Below are positions 1 to 7,552 of a DNA stretch of 26,915 bases, in pieces. Position 1 is the first letter of the stretch. Each line of letters starts with the position of its first letter. Both the position numbers and the translations under genes were made by a program. Origin of the DNA: JBOHUC01 sp050733935. GTDB taxonomy: Bacteria > Eisenbacteria > RBG-16-71-46 > DASYSL01. The stretch lies in contig JBOHUC010000007.1 of the NCBI GenBank assembly GCA_050733935.1, forward strand, positions 1 through 26,915, in the 5' to 3' direction. Below the pieces are notes generated by a model. It did no database searches. It saw only the letters and a list, made by a program, of their open reading frames with translations, and was not told the DNA's origin.

Positions 1-491
1 CGCTCGAGGTGCGCGACCTGCCCGGCGTCAGGCGCGGTCGCGAGCGCGAGCCGGTAGGTCTTCGGAACGCCGTAGCGCGGATGGGCGAGGCGGTGCGCGA
101 GCGTGCCGTCGTTCGTGAGCAGAAGGAGACCGCTCGTGTCGGAGTCGAGGCGCCCGACGGCGAACAGGCGCGGGAGACCCGGCGGGACGACATCGCGGAT
201 CGTGCGCCGGCCCTGCGGGTCGCGCCACGTGACGAGCACGTCGAGCGGCTTGTGGAGGATCAAATAGTGATGCGCGGGCGCCGCCGGAAGCGGCTTCCCG
301 CGCCACACGACGCGCTGGCGCGCTGGATCGACCGAGACTCCGGGCGTGTCGACCACGGCGCCATCGATCTCGACTTCGCCGCGCTCGATCGCCTCGTCAC
401 ACTTGCGGCGCGCGAGGCCGATCCGTTCGGCCAGCAGCTTGTTGAGGCGGATCGCGCCGCCGCCGCTGCCGCTCCGGGAACCGCCCTCCAA
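1..491 (-). CDS. rluB: RluB/RsuA-family rRNA pseudouridine synthase, 3' end outside window
   Basis: About 163 residues are visible; the C-terminal part lies beyond the window edge. The N-terminus is an S4 RNA-binding domain (IRLNKLLAERIGLARRKCDE, then a GEVEIDGAVV segment). The catalytic domain follows with HHYLILHKPLDVLVTWRD and GRLDSDTSGLLLLTNDG; the Asp of GRLD is the conserved catalytic residue of the family, which isomerises uridine to pseudouridine in rRNA. Family members are about 240 residues, so roughly two thirds is present. No ATG or GTG lies in frame between the end of the preceding gene and the S4 domain. The only reasonable start is TTG at 491, without a clear ribosome binding site, so initiation may be coupled to the gene ending at 508. 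RluB is favoured over RsuA because rluB commonly follows scpA-scpB, and those genes lie upstream on the same strand. The family call is firm; the RluB assignment rests on synteny. Confidence 0.85.
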   Translation of the reverse strand, partial: MEGGSRSGSGGGAIRLNKLLAERIGLARRKCDEAIERGEVEIDGAVVDTPGVSVDPARQRVVWRGKPLPAAPAHHYLILHKPLDVLVTWRDPQGRRTIRDVVPPGLPRLFAVGRLDSDTSGLLLLTNDGTLAHRLAHPRYGVPKTYRLALATAPDAGQVAHLE

Positions 492-500
492 GCGAAGCCG

Positions 501-517
501 GGGCGCCTCAGGGCGCC
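501..517 (-). repeat. GGCGCCC pair flanking a stop codon (hairpin)
   Basis: On the minus strand the stop of the preceding large gene reads GGCGCCC-TGA-GGCGCCC. Because GGCGCC is self-complementary, the two copies can form a six-base-pair stem with CTGA in the loop. There is no T-run after it, so a classic intrinsic terminator is unlikely. The next gene starts only 10 bp beyond, so the hairpin could affect termination or re-initiation between the two genes. A related triple GGCGCCC arrangement sits at the stop at 21930-21932. Confidence 0.5.
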
Positions 518-3500
518 ATGTAGAGGATCTTCTGCGTGCTCGAGAATCCCGGCGCCGTGAAGCGCACGAAGTAGACCCCCGATGCGATCGCCTCGCGTCC
601 GGCGCCCTCTCCCCCGCCCGGCCGGAACACGACGTTGTGCACCCCGGGCTCCTGCTCGCCGCGCACGAGAGTCGTCACCCGCTGGCCCTGGAGATTGAAG
701 ATCTCGAGCGCGACCGAAGCGCGTCGCGGCAGCGCGAACCGCAGCACGGTCGAGCGCTGGAACGGGTTGGGCTGGCCCGCGTAGAGCGCGAACGTTCCGG
801 GCGTCGGCCCGTCGTCGGCCGCGACCGGCAGCGTGCCTTCGCCGTAAATGCGAATCGCGTGCGTGCCGATCGGATCGTCGGCCGTGATCGTGAAGAGTGC
901 GGAGTCCGGGCCCGTCGAAGCCGGCAGGAAGAACGCGCCCAGCGTGTCGGCTTCGCCCGCGTCGAGCACGAACGCCGTGCGTCCCGGGAAGAAGGCCGCG
1001 TTGTCGCTCGTGATGTTCGAGATCGTGAGCGGGGCCGTGCCCTTGTTCTCGACGCGGATCGTGTCGCCCGCCGTCGTTCCGACGAGCACGACGCCGACGT
1101 CGCGCGGGACCGGCATGGCCAGGAACTCGGGCGAGGTCAGCGCGAACACGTTGTTGCTCGCGTCCTCGAGCGACCCGGCCACCTCGCGCACGCGCACGCG
1201 CGCGACGGCCGTCGGGGCGTACGGCACGATCCACGGCCACGAGCCGCCCCCCGCCGCAAGCCCCGTCGCAACCTCGATCCACGGCTCGTCGTCGTCGACC
1301 CGGTAGTCGAGCGCCACCTGGCTCACGCCGAGGCTCTGCCAGGTGATCGGGTACGACTTCGCGTACTGCCAGGCTTCACCACCGTTCGGCGACACGAGGA
1401 TGACCGTGGGGCCCGTCACTCCGACGCCGGCGAGCGGCACGAGCACCTCCGCGCCCCCGTTGTGCACGATGTGAAGCACGTCGTTGTACGACGTCGCGGC
1501 CGACGGCTCGAACGTCACGCCGGTCGTGTCCGTCGCGCCGGCGGCGACCGTGAACCCCGTCCGTCCTGGACGGAAACCCACGCCCGGAGCCGTGATCGAC
1601 GAGATGACGAGCGGCGCCGTCCCGGTGTTCTCGATGTTCAGGACTTCGGTCGTCGCACTTCCGACCGGATGGAGAGCGAAATCGATCGAAGCCGGATCGG
1701 ACGCGATCCGCGGTGCGCGGATCGTGAAGACCCCATTCGAGACATCGACCGGGGAGCTGTCCCACGCATCCATCACGCGGACCATCGCCTCGGTCGTTGG
1801 ATCGTTCGGCACGGTCCACGCGTAGGTGCCGAGATAGCCCTCCACGTTCGCGACGAGCTGCCACGGCTCGGCCGGCCCGCGCCGGTACTCGATGCGCGCG
1901 AGCGCCAGGTTCGACGCGCTCCACGTCACGTTCCGCACGTCGCCCGCGTCCCACGACTCGCCGCCATTGGGCGACGAGACGAGCACCGTCGGTGCAGTCG
2001 CCGGCGGGAACGAATAGCCGACGAGAAGCTTGTAGATGCCGGCCGAGTGCATGTCGAGGATCGTGCTCCGGTCCATCGCGTGGATCGCATAGCCGGAACC
2101 CGGGCTCGACAGTGACGTGGACGTGAACGAGGTTCCGCCGTCGAAGCTGATGTAGTTGGGCGTGCCCGCGTAGCGGTTGAAGACGACGAGCTTCGGATCG
2201 TCGGTCGCGGTGTGGCCACCCCACGCCGAGCTCACAGTCGTGACCTGCGTCCAGTTCTTGCCGGAGTCGAGCGAGCGCCAGACGCCGCCGCTCGACCACT
2301 GCGTCAGGAAGGCCGCCGTGTTGCCGAGACGGCTCGACCACACGCACGGAGTCTCCGAGCCCTCGCCGGTCAGGCGATCGGACCAGTTGACGCCACCGTT
2401 CTCGGACTGGAAGATCTTCGCGTTCCCGCTGCCCGTCACACCATCACCGACCAGGACGTTCGCGTCGTTCCCGGGAGTGATCACGATGTCGCACGGACTG
2501 CGGAACGGCGGGGCCGGGACGGAGAGCGTGTCGAACGAGGTGCCCCATCCCTTGATGCGATAGATCTTCCCGTCCTCGGGGCCGAAGTACAGCGTGTCCG
2601 TCTTGTCGGGATTCATCTCGAGCGGCATTCCGTATTCCGTGAAGTCGCGATTCAGGACGTTCGTCCAATTGGCGCCGCCGTTCGTCGTCTTCACGATCCG
2701 ATCGGGCGTCCCGACCGCCGCTATCCACGTGTTCGTGTCCTTCGGTGAGACGAAGAACGAATTGGTCTTGCTCGAGCTCGGAATGTTGTTCACGAGCGTC
2801 CAGGTCTCACCCCGGTTCCGGCTCTTGTAGATGCTCGAGCCCATGACGCAGAACACCATGTCGCGGTTCTGCGGCGTGGTGGCGAACGTGTTCCCGCGCG
2901 TGATCGCCCCGGTCGTCTGCTTGAGGTTCCAGGTGTAGGTCGTGTTCGTGAGGTTCGGGAGCTGCCAGGTCGCCCCACTGTTGAGGGTCCGTATGACCGT
3001 GACGCTTGATTTGCTGGTCGCCCACGCTTTCCCCAGGCCGTCCGTAAAATAATCACTCGTCTCTTGTAGAAGCGGATGCGTGGCGAACGTCCAGCTCGTC
3101 CCGCCGTCGCTCGTCGAGCGGAGGAAGCCGCCGCCGCCCGTCAGCGTGACCTGGGTTGGCGACCCCATCCACACCGCGCGGACGTCGCTCGGGGTCTCCA
3201 TCTTGAGATCGAGATGCGTCCACAGGCTGCCCGCGTTCGCACTCTTGAGCGCGACTCCGAACGCTCCGACGGCCCACACGTCGTTGCCGATGAAGTCCAC
3301 GCACAGGAGCTCATGGCTCGTCGGCGTGGGCGAGGGAACCCAGCTCGTTCCGTCGGTCGTCGAAAGGGCTTTGCCGCCCGTTCCGACCGCCCAGCCGTGC
3401 TGCGTGTCGCGGAACTTCAGGCCCTTGAGCGTGGCCGGGCCCGCGAGCGTCTGGAGCGACCAGCTGTTGCCGGCGTTGTCGGTCTTCCAGATGCCTTCAC

Positions 3501-3894
3501 CTGCGCCCGCGATGTAAGCGATCTGGTCGGACGGGAACTCGATCGCGTACAGGTCCGGCCCGCCGGGAAGCACGGTGAGGGACCACGTTCCGCCGCTGTT
3601 CGTGCTGCGCCAGATCTTGCCGCTGTCGCCGACCGCGAACACGGTGAAGCCGCGCGCGGCCACGCCGCGAAGCGCCTTGTCGCCGAGCGTGGCGGCGCTC
3701 CAGGTCGCGCCGCTGTCGAGCGAGCGGCGGATTTGTCCCAGCTGACCGACGGCCCAGACGTCGACACCGTCGCGCGACACGACGGCGTTCAGACCCTGGC
3801 TAAAGACGGGTGTGGCCGCGGGCAGAGCCAGCGAGGCCAGCGTGAGGGCGAGGACCACGATCCGTGCGGTTCGGGCGAAGGGCGGACGGGGCAT
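508..3894 (-). CDS. Large secreted beta-propeller protein with duplicated Ig/ASH modules and FlgD/T9SS-type C-terminus
   Basis: The 1128-residue product begins with a Sec signal peptide (hydrophobic stretch about 11-30). Residues about 35-640 hold repeated SGATW, SGGTW and AGNSW motifs with WAVG strands, typical of Ycf48/BNR-like propellers. Next come two copies of a pair: a module containing SPNGGE-W (about 645-735 and 836-930), each followed by an ASH/choice-of-anchor-D-like domain with the signature NTGTAPLVIS or NKGTAPLTIS (about 740-835 and 930-1030). The last 85 residues (GQPNPFQRSTVLRFALP through GVYFVRF to the end) form a FlgD-like/por-secretion C-terminal domain, which points to export to the surface or medium. 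The start is supported by GGAG five bases before ATG. It lies 42 bp after the HzsA-like gene and 16 bp before rluB. The substrate is unknown; an adhesin or surface-structure role is a guess. Confidence 0.85.
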   Translation of the reverse strand: MPRPPFARTARIVVLALTLASLALPAATPVFSQGLNAVVSRDGVDVWAVGQLGQIRRSLDSGATWSAATLGDKALRGVAARGFTVFAVGDSGKIWRSTNSGGTWSLTVLPGGPDLYAIEFPSDQIAYIAGAGEGIWKTDNAGNSWSLQTLAGPATLKGLKFRDTQHGWAVGTGGKALSTTDGTSWVPSPTPTSHELLCVDFIGNDVWAVGAFGVALKSANAGSLWTHLDLKMETPSDVRAVWMGSPTQVTLTGGGGFLRSTSDGGTSWTFATHPLLQETSDYFTDGLGKAWATSKSSVTVIRTLNSGATWQLPNLTNTTYTWNLKQTTGAITRGNTFATTPQNRDMVFCVMGSSIYKSRNRGETWTLVNNIPSSSKTNSFFVSPKDTNTWIAAVGTPDRIVKTTNGGANWTNVLNRDFTEYGMPLEMNPDKTDTLYFGPEDGKIYRIKGWGTSFDTLSVPAPPFRSPCDIVITPGNDANVLVGDGVTGSGNAKIFQSENGGVNWSDRLTGEGSETPCVWSSRLGNTAAFLTQWSSGGVWRSLDSGKNWTQVTTVSSAWGGHTATDDPKLVVFNRYAGTPNYISFDGGTSFTSTSLSSPGSGYAIHAMDRSTILDMHSAGIYKLLVGYSFPPATAPTVLVSSPNGGESWDAGDVRNVTWSASNLALARIEYRRGPAEPWQLVANVEGYLGTYAWTVPNDPTTEAMVRVMDAWDSSPVDVSNGVFTIRAPRIASDPASIDFALHPVGSATTEVLNIENTGTAPLVISSITAPGVGFRPGRTGFTVAAGATDTTGVTFEPSAATSYNDVLHIVHNGGAEVLVPLAGVGVTGPTVILVSPNGGEAWQYAKSYPITWQSLGVSQVALDYRVDDDEPWIEVATGLAAGGGSWPWIVPYAPTAVARVRVREVAGSLEDASNNVFALTSPEFLAMPVPRDVGVVLVGTTAGDTIRVENKGTAPLTISNITSDNAAFFPGRTAFVLDAGEADTLGAFFLPASTGPDSALFTITADDPIGTHAIRIYGEGTLPVAADDGPTPGTFALYAGQPNPFQRSTVLRFALPRRASVALEIFNLQGQRVTTLVRGEQEPGVHNVVFRPGGGEGAGREAIASGVYFVRFTAPGFSSTQKILYMAP

Positions 3895-3907
3895 TGGGAT
3901 CTCCGGA

Positions 3908-3927
3908 TGACTCGTCGTGACTCGTCG
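3908..3927. repeat. Perfect 10-bp tandem duplication upstream of the large secreted protein gene
   Basis: TGACTCGTCG occurs twice without a spacer, between the stop of the HzsA-like gene (3937) and the ribosome binding site of the 508-3894 gene. It looks like a slippage duplication in the intercistronic spacer. No function is evident. Confidence 0.8.
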
Positions 3928-3936
3928 GGCGAAACG

Positions 3937-6108
3937 TCAGTCTTCGATCAGGCGGGCGATGGTCTCGACTTCCGCCAGGGCCGCCACGCGCCGGCCCTGA
4001 ATCGTGCCGCGAATCTCCCGCGGTCGGATCTCGACGGTGTCGAGTCGTAGGGGCGGGATCTCGATCCTGGTTCCCGCGGGATCCAACTTCTTCTGAATGC
4101 TCCTGCGCGCAATCTCGCGGCCGTCCCGTGAAAACACCAGGTCGCAGCCGCCGATCGTGCTCCGGGCCCCGGCCTTGGGGTCGGGGTATGGAGCATACAG
4201 GACGAGCGCCCGCACTTCAATGGCACGACGCCACTTGAGCCGAATCCAGGCGGCCGAGTCGGAGTTTGCGACCCATCCGGTGCGCTCGACCGGTCCGCGG
4301 GCGCGACGATCGACGACCGCCCGCGCGCCGGCCAGTCCCGGGCCCTCGCCCGAGGCTTCGACCGTCGCCGAAGGGGACGCGTTGAACCATTTGGCGTCCA
4401 GATTGTTACGGGGGACGGTCAGGGCCGAGTGCCCGGCGTGGCAGCCGATGCACTTGGTGCCCGAGCCCGTGCGGGCGAAGTTCGAGCCCGGGACGTGGGC
4501 CGGTCCCATCGTGGAACGCAGGACTCTCCCGTCCGACGCCACGAGCTGCTCGAACATCGGGACGTCCCCGGGAATGTCGGACTCGTGCACCGCGCCACTC
4601 GGCTCGAGAGCCGCCTCCCGCACGAGGACGATCGAGTCGCCGAGCGCGCTTCCGGGACGGGCGAGGGCTGCAAAGAATCTGATCCGCACATCGGCGTCGA
4701 GCGGCGGCGCGTCCGGAAACGGCGAGTCCACGGGCCCCGTCGCAAAGACGTTCAAGCAATCAAATCTAAAAGTATCGTCCATGCGCGCGGCCTGCCCGAA
4801 CTCGGTCACGGGAAGCTCCCACGGCGGATCGTCCATTCCGGCATCGCCAGCAAGAATCGGCGGCACCTTGCGACGCACCAGCGGCACCGCGTCGAGCTCG
4901 AGCTGTCCGTATTCGAGCCCTCCGTATTCGTTGTGCACGCGTGCGAGCCACGCTCCGTCGGCGCTCACGACGTAGAGCCCGAACTGACCGATGCCGTAAG
5001 GATCCAACGAAAACACAATCCGCCCGTCCGGAAGCTCCGCGGGTGCCAGGGCCTGTTCCGTTCCCAAATGCCCCGCCGGCGCGGGACCGAGACTCTTGCG
5101 CGGGCCCGCGAGGTAGCGCGGCTCTGCGAAGCCGTCCGGACCGTCGTACGCTACAAGCGAGGACGGCCCGGGGTAGGGCAGCAGTGCTGGATTCTCGGGC
5201 CGCACGCCGACGAGCGTTCCGTCGCGCAGCTTGATCGGCTGATAGGCGAGCGTCGAGAGCCGCTCGCGCGGATCCCCTCCTGCGAGCTGTGCCCGATCGC
5301 CGTTCAAATGCACGGCGACCGCGTGCCAGAGATTGACGCTGTCCATGGGCACGGCCTGCGCGCGCACGGTCGTAAGGCCGACCAGCGCCGTGTCGCTCGG
5401 CATGTACGGATTGAAGAACCAGCGCGCATAGAGAAGCTTGCCCGTGACCGGATCGATCGAAGGCTCTTCCGCGCCGTTCCGCTCGGTCGTGATGCGAATG
5501 AGCCCGGCGCCGTCCTCGCGCACGACGAACAGATTGGGCACGGCCGTGCCGCCCATCTGCGCTTGTTGCGGAAAGCGTGTGCTCGCGAACGCGAGGCGCC
5601 CGTCCGGAAGCCACACAGGATCGAAGTCGTCGTAGCGCGCGAAGCGCTGTGCCGCGTCCCCGCCGAGCGGCGTGAGGTCGAGCCTGCGATTCGTGCGGGT
5701 GAGCGTGCGCAGTCCCGCGCCGTCGGCTCCGACCACGTAGATCCGCCACGCGCTGTCGGGATGGACGAGGCCGGAAAACGCGATACGCAGGCCGTCGTAG
5801 GAGACCGCGGGATCGGCAACGTCGAAGAACGCGCCCTGCGGCAGGACCTGCCGAATCTTCCCGTTCTTCTCGCGCACGAGGAGACGTCCCCCGGGAGCGA
5901 GCAGGCGGCCGCCCGGACCAACGCCGGGGATCTGGCCCGCGTGCGCGGGATCCGGCGGCCGCCGGGAGACAAAGACGAGCGCGGGAAGCCCGCGCGCGAT
6001 GGACAGGGTTTTCGGTGGGAGATTCGTGAGCGAAGCTCGCGGCGCGCTCGCGATTCCGATCAGCAACGCGATCGTTCCGGCCGCGGCCACGAGGCGCACG
6101 GAGCGCAT
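3937..6108 (-). CDS. Exported monoheme c-type cytochrome with HzsA-like/PD40 propeller
   Basis: From ATG at 6108 the product is 723 residues and begins with a signal peptide (MRSVRLVAAAGTIALLIGIA). The open frame continues 25 codons further upstream into scpB, but that segment is very basic and would bury the signal, so the internal start is preferred. The first 450 or so residues are TolB/PD40-type propeller, including YDDFDPVWLPDGRLAFASTR, a hallmark of proteins related to the hydrazine synthase alpha subunit middle domain. A single c-heme site, CIGCH, lies at about residues 553-557. The last 120 residues resemble a discoidin-like beta-sandwich (WIRLKWRRAIEVRALVLYAP). Known HzsA carries more haems and works with partner subunits; none of those occur here, so hydrazine chemistry is not implied. 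A periplasmic electron-transfer or binding protein is the safest description. The gene starts 7 bp after the scpB stop and is probably co-transcribed. Confidence 0.75.
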   Translation of the reverse strand: MRSVRLVAAAGTIALLIGIASAPRASLTNLPPKTLSIARGLPALVFVSRRPPDPAHAGQIPGVGPGGRLLAPGGRLLVREKNGKIRQVLPQGAFFDVADPAVSYDGLRIAFSGLVHPDSAWRIYVVGADGAGLRTLTRTNRRLDLTPLGGDAAQRFARYDDFDPVWLPDGRLAFASTRFPQQAQMGGTAVPNLFVVREDGAGLIRITTERNGAEEPSIDPVTGKLLYARWFFNPYMPSDTALVGLTTVRAQAVPMDSVNLWHAVAVHLNGDRAQLAGGDPRERLSTLAYQPIKLRDGTLVGVRPENPALLPYPGPSSLVAYDGPDGFAEPRYLAGPRKSLGPAPAGHLGTEQALAPAELPDGRIVFSLDPYGIGQFGLYVVSADGAWLARVHNEYGGLEYGQLELDAVPLVRRKVPPILAGDAGMDDPPWELPVTEFGQAARMDDTFRFDCLNVFATGPVDSPFPDAPPLDADVRIRFFAALARPGSALGDSIVLVREAALEPSGAVHESDIPGDVPMFEQLVASDGRVLRSTMGPAHVPGSNFARTGSGTKCIGCHAGHSALTVPRNNLDAKWFNASPSATVEASGEGPGLAGARAVVDRRARGPVERTGWVANSDSAAWIRLKWRRAIEVRALVLYAPYPDPKAGARSTIGGCDLVFSRDGREIARRSIQKKLDPAGTRIEIPPLRLDTVEIRPREIRGTIQGRRVAALAEVETIARLIED

Positions 6109-6115
6109 GAATCGA

Positions 6116-6760
6116 TTAACCGATCTCTGCACCCTCGTCCGACGTTTCACGCGGCGCGTCGCCTTCCAGGCCGATGCCCGCAAGCAGGGGCAGCTCGGTT
6201 TCGGGTTCGGCTTCGGGGTTCTCGGGCTCCCTCTCCCCCACGATCGCCTTCAACTCTTCGACGCGCGGGAGTTCCGTCAGATCGCGCAGGCCGAAGTAGG
6301 ACAGGAATTCCCCGGTCGTGCCGTAGAGGAGCGGCCGGCCCACGACCTTCGAGCGGCCGCGAATCGTCACGAGCTCGCGCTCGAGCAGCGTGTTGAGCAC
6401 GCCGCTCGAATCGACACCGCGGATCGCGTCCACCTCCACTTTGGTCACCGGCTGCTTGTACGCGATGATCGCAAGCGCCTCGAGCGCGGGGCGAGAGAGC
6501 CGCGCCTTCTTCTTGCCGCGCAGCATGCGGGCGACGTACGGCGCGTAGTCCTCGCGCGTGAGGACGACGTAGCCGCCGGCCATCTCGGCGACCCGCACGC
6601 CGCGCCCGCCGGCATCGTAGTCGGCGGCGAGGCCGGAGAGCGCCTCGGCGACTTCCGCCGGATCGGTCTCGCAGGATTCGGCAAGCAGCGACAACGGCAG
6701 GGGCACGTCCGCGGCGAACAGGAGCGCCTCGAGAATCGGCTTAAGCGTGGCCGTGTCCAT
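6116..6760 (-). CDS. scpB: Segregation and condensation protein B
   Basis: ScpB is the winged-helix partner of ScpA and SMC in the bacterial condensin complex, which acts on the nucleoid. The 214-residue product begins MDTATLKPILEALLFAADVP and contains the family core RPALEALAIIAYKQPVTKVE, followed by IRGVDSSGVLNTLLERELV and GRPLLYGTTGEFLSYFGL. The start at 6760 is chosen because GGAGGAG lies four bases upstream; an in-frame ATG at 6784 lacks such a site. The gene overlaps the end of scpA by 20 bp, so the two are translationally coupled, as is usual for this pair. The acidic C-terminal tail after the second winged helix is a common variable region. The next gene downstream is the HzsA-like cytochrome, not rluB as would be expected. 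Confidence 0.95.
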   Translation of the reverse strand: MDTATLKPILEALLFAADVPLPLSLLAESCETDPAEVAEALSGLAADYDAGGRGVRVAEMAGGYVVLTREDYAPYVARMLRGKKKARLSRPALEALAIIAYKQPVTKVEVDAIRGVDSSGVLNTLLERELVTIRGRSKVVGRPLLYGTTGEFLSYFGLRDLTELPRVEELKAIVGEREPENPEAEPETELPLLAGIGLEGDAPRETSDEGAEIG

Positions 6761-7523
6761 CGTCTCCTCCGGAAGTCGGAACACCGGCTGCGTCGCGCGC
6801 CGGCACGCCGGCGGTCTCGTCCGCCGGAACGCCGAGCTCGATCTCTCCGAACGTGTCCGTCTGCTCCGCGACCAGTCGATTGAGCTTCAGGAGCTCGAGC
6901 AACGCCAGAAACGTGACGATCATCTCGAGCCGGCTCCGGCATTCGCCGAGCAGCGTCGCGAACGACAGCCGCCCCGCCACGCGCACGCGCTGGTGAATGC
7001 GCTCGATCTTCTCCTCGATGTCGTACGCCTCGGCTTCGAGCTCGAGAACGCTGCGCGCGGGGAGCCGCACGAGCACTCGGTTGAGCGCATCGAGCAGATG
7101 GAACAGGGTCGCCGGAGCGAGCGGGAGCGGGCCCCCCTCCTCCTCGTCCGGGATCGTCCCGCGCTCGTACGAGAGGCGCCGGCGCTCCTCGCGGCCCTTG
7201 AGCGTCTCGGCCGCCTCCTTGAACTGGCGATACTCGAGCAGGCGCTGCACGAGCTCGTCCCGCGGATCGATTTCTTCTTCTTCGCCCGCGGGCGGCGTGG
7301 GCAGGAGCATCTTGGCCTTGATGCGCATCAAGGTCGCGGCCATGACGAGAAACTCGCCCGCGACCTCGAGATCGAGCAGCCGCATGAGATCGAGATACTC
7401 GAGGTACTGCTGCGTGATGCGCGCGATCGGGATGTCGTAGATGTCGATCTCGTCGCGCTGGATCAGGTGCATCAGGAGATCGAGCGGACCCTCGAACTTC
7501 TCGAGCTTGATCGCGTAGCCCAC
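6741..7523 (-). CDS. scpA: Segregation and condensation protein A (kleisin)
   Basis: ScpA is the kleisin that bridges the SMC heads and binds ScpB. The 260-residue product opens with the typical YAIKLEKFEGPLDLLMHLIQ, followed by EIDIYDIPIARITQQYLEYL and EFLVMAATLMRIKAKMLLP. The acidic linker EEEEIDPRDEL comes next, and the C-terminal winged helix ends with FLALLELLKLNRL. The start codon is GTG at 7523, with GGAGG eight bases upstream. Longer in-frame extensions to 7808 run through the trpS coding sequence and have no family similarity, so they are rejected. The start lies inside the second copy of a perfect 16-bp tandem duplication. The tail after about residue 235 (GVPADETAGVPARDAAGVPT) contains a short repeated GVPA/T pattern and is probably disordered. 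Confidence 0.95.
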   Translation of the reverse strand: MGYAIKLEKFEGPLDLLMHLIQRDEIDIYDIPIARITQQYLEYLDLMRLLDLEVAGEFLVMAATLMRIKAKMLLPTPPAGEEEEIDPRDELVQRLLEYRQFKEAAETLKGREERRRLSYERGTIPDEEEGGPLPLAPATLFHLLDALNRVLVRLPARSVLELEAEAYDIEEKIERIHQRVRVAGRLSFATLLGECRSRLEMIVTFLALLELLKLNRLVAEQTDTFGEIELGVPADETAGVPARDAAGVPTSGGDDGHGHA

Positions 7524-7552
7524 GTCAGTTGCCTCCCACGTCAGTTGCCTCC
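7521..7552 (-). repeat. Perfect 16-bp tandem duplication containing the scpA start region
   Basis: The unit GGAGGCAACTGACGTG (minus strand) occurs twice in a row. Each copy contains a ribosome binding site, a TGA and a GTG. The upstream copy supplies the trpS stop (TGA, 7541-7543); its own GTG is out of frame with scpA and opens a four-codon reading frame that ends at the TGA of the second copy. The downstream copy supplies the GTG used by scpA. Confidence 0.95.

Noticed and set aside
260..1282. 340-codon minus-strand frame spanning the secreted protein end and the pseudouridine synthase start
   Set aside because: Out of frame with both recognisable proteins; the S4 and GRLD motifs are read in another frame.
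346..2115. 589-codon open frame on the plus strand
   Set aside because: Antisense to the secreted propeller gene, which has a signal peptide, repeats and a sorting domain on the other strand.
3937..6108. Interpretation as true hydrazine synthase (anammox)
   Set aside because: Only one heme motif is present and no partner subunits are encoded nearby; similarity is limited to the propeller segment.
4429..6396. 655-codon open frame on the plus strand
   Set aside because: Antisense to the HzsA-like gene and part of scpB, and rich in Arg and His, as expected for a shadow.
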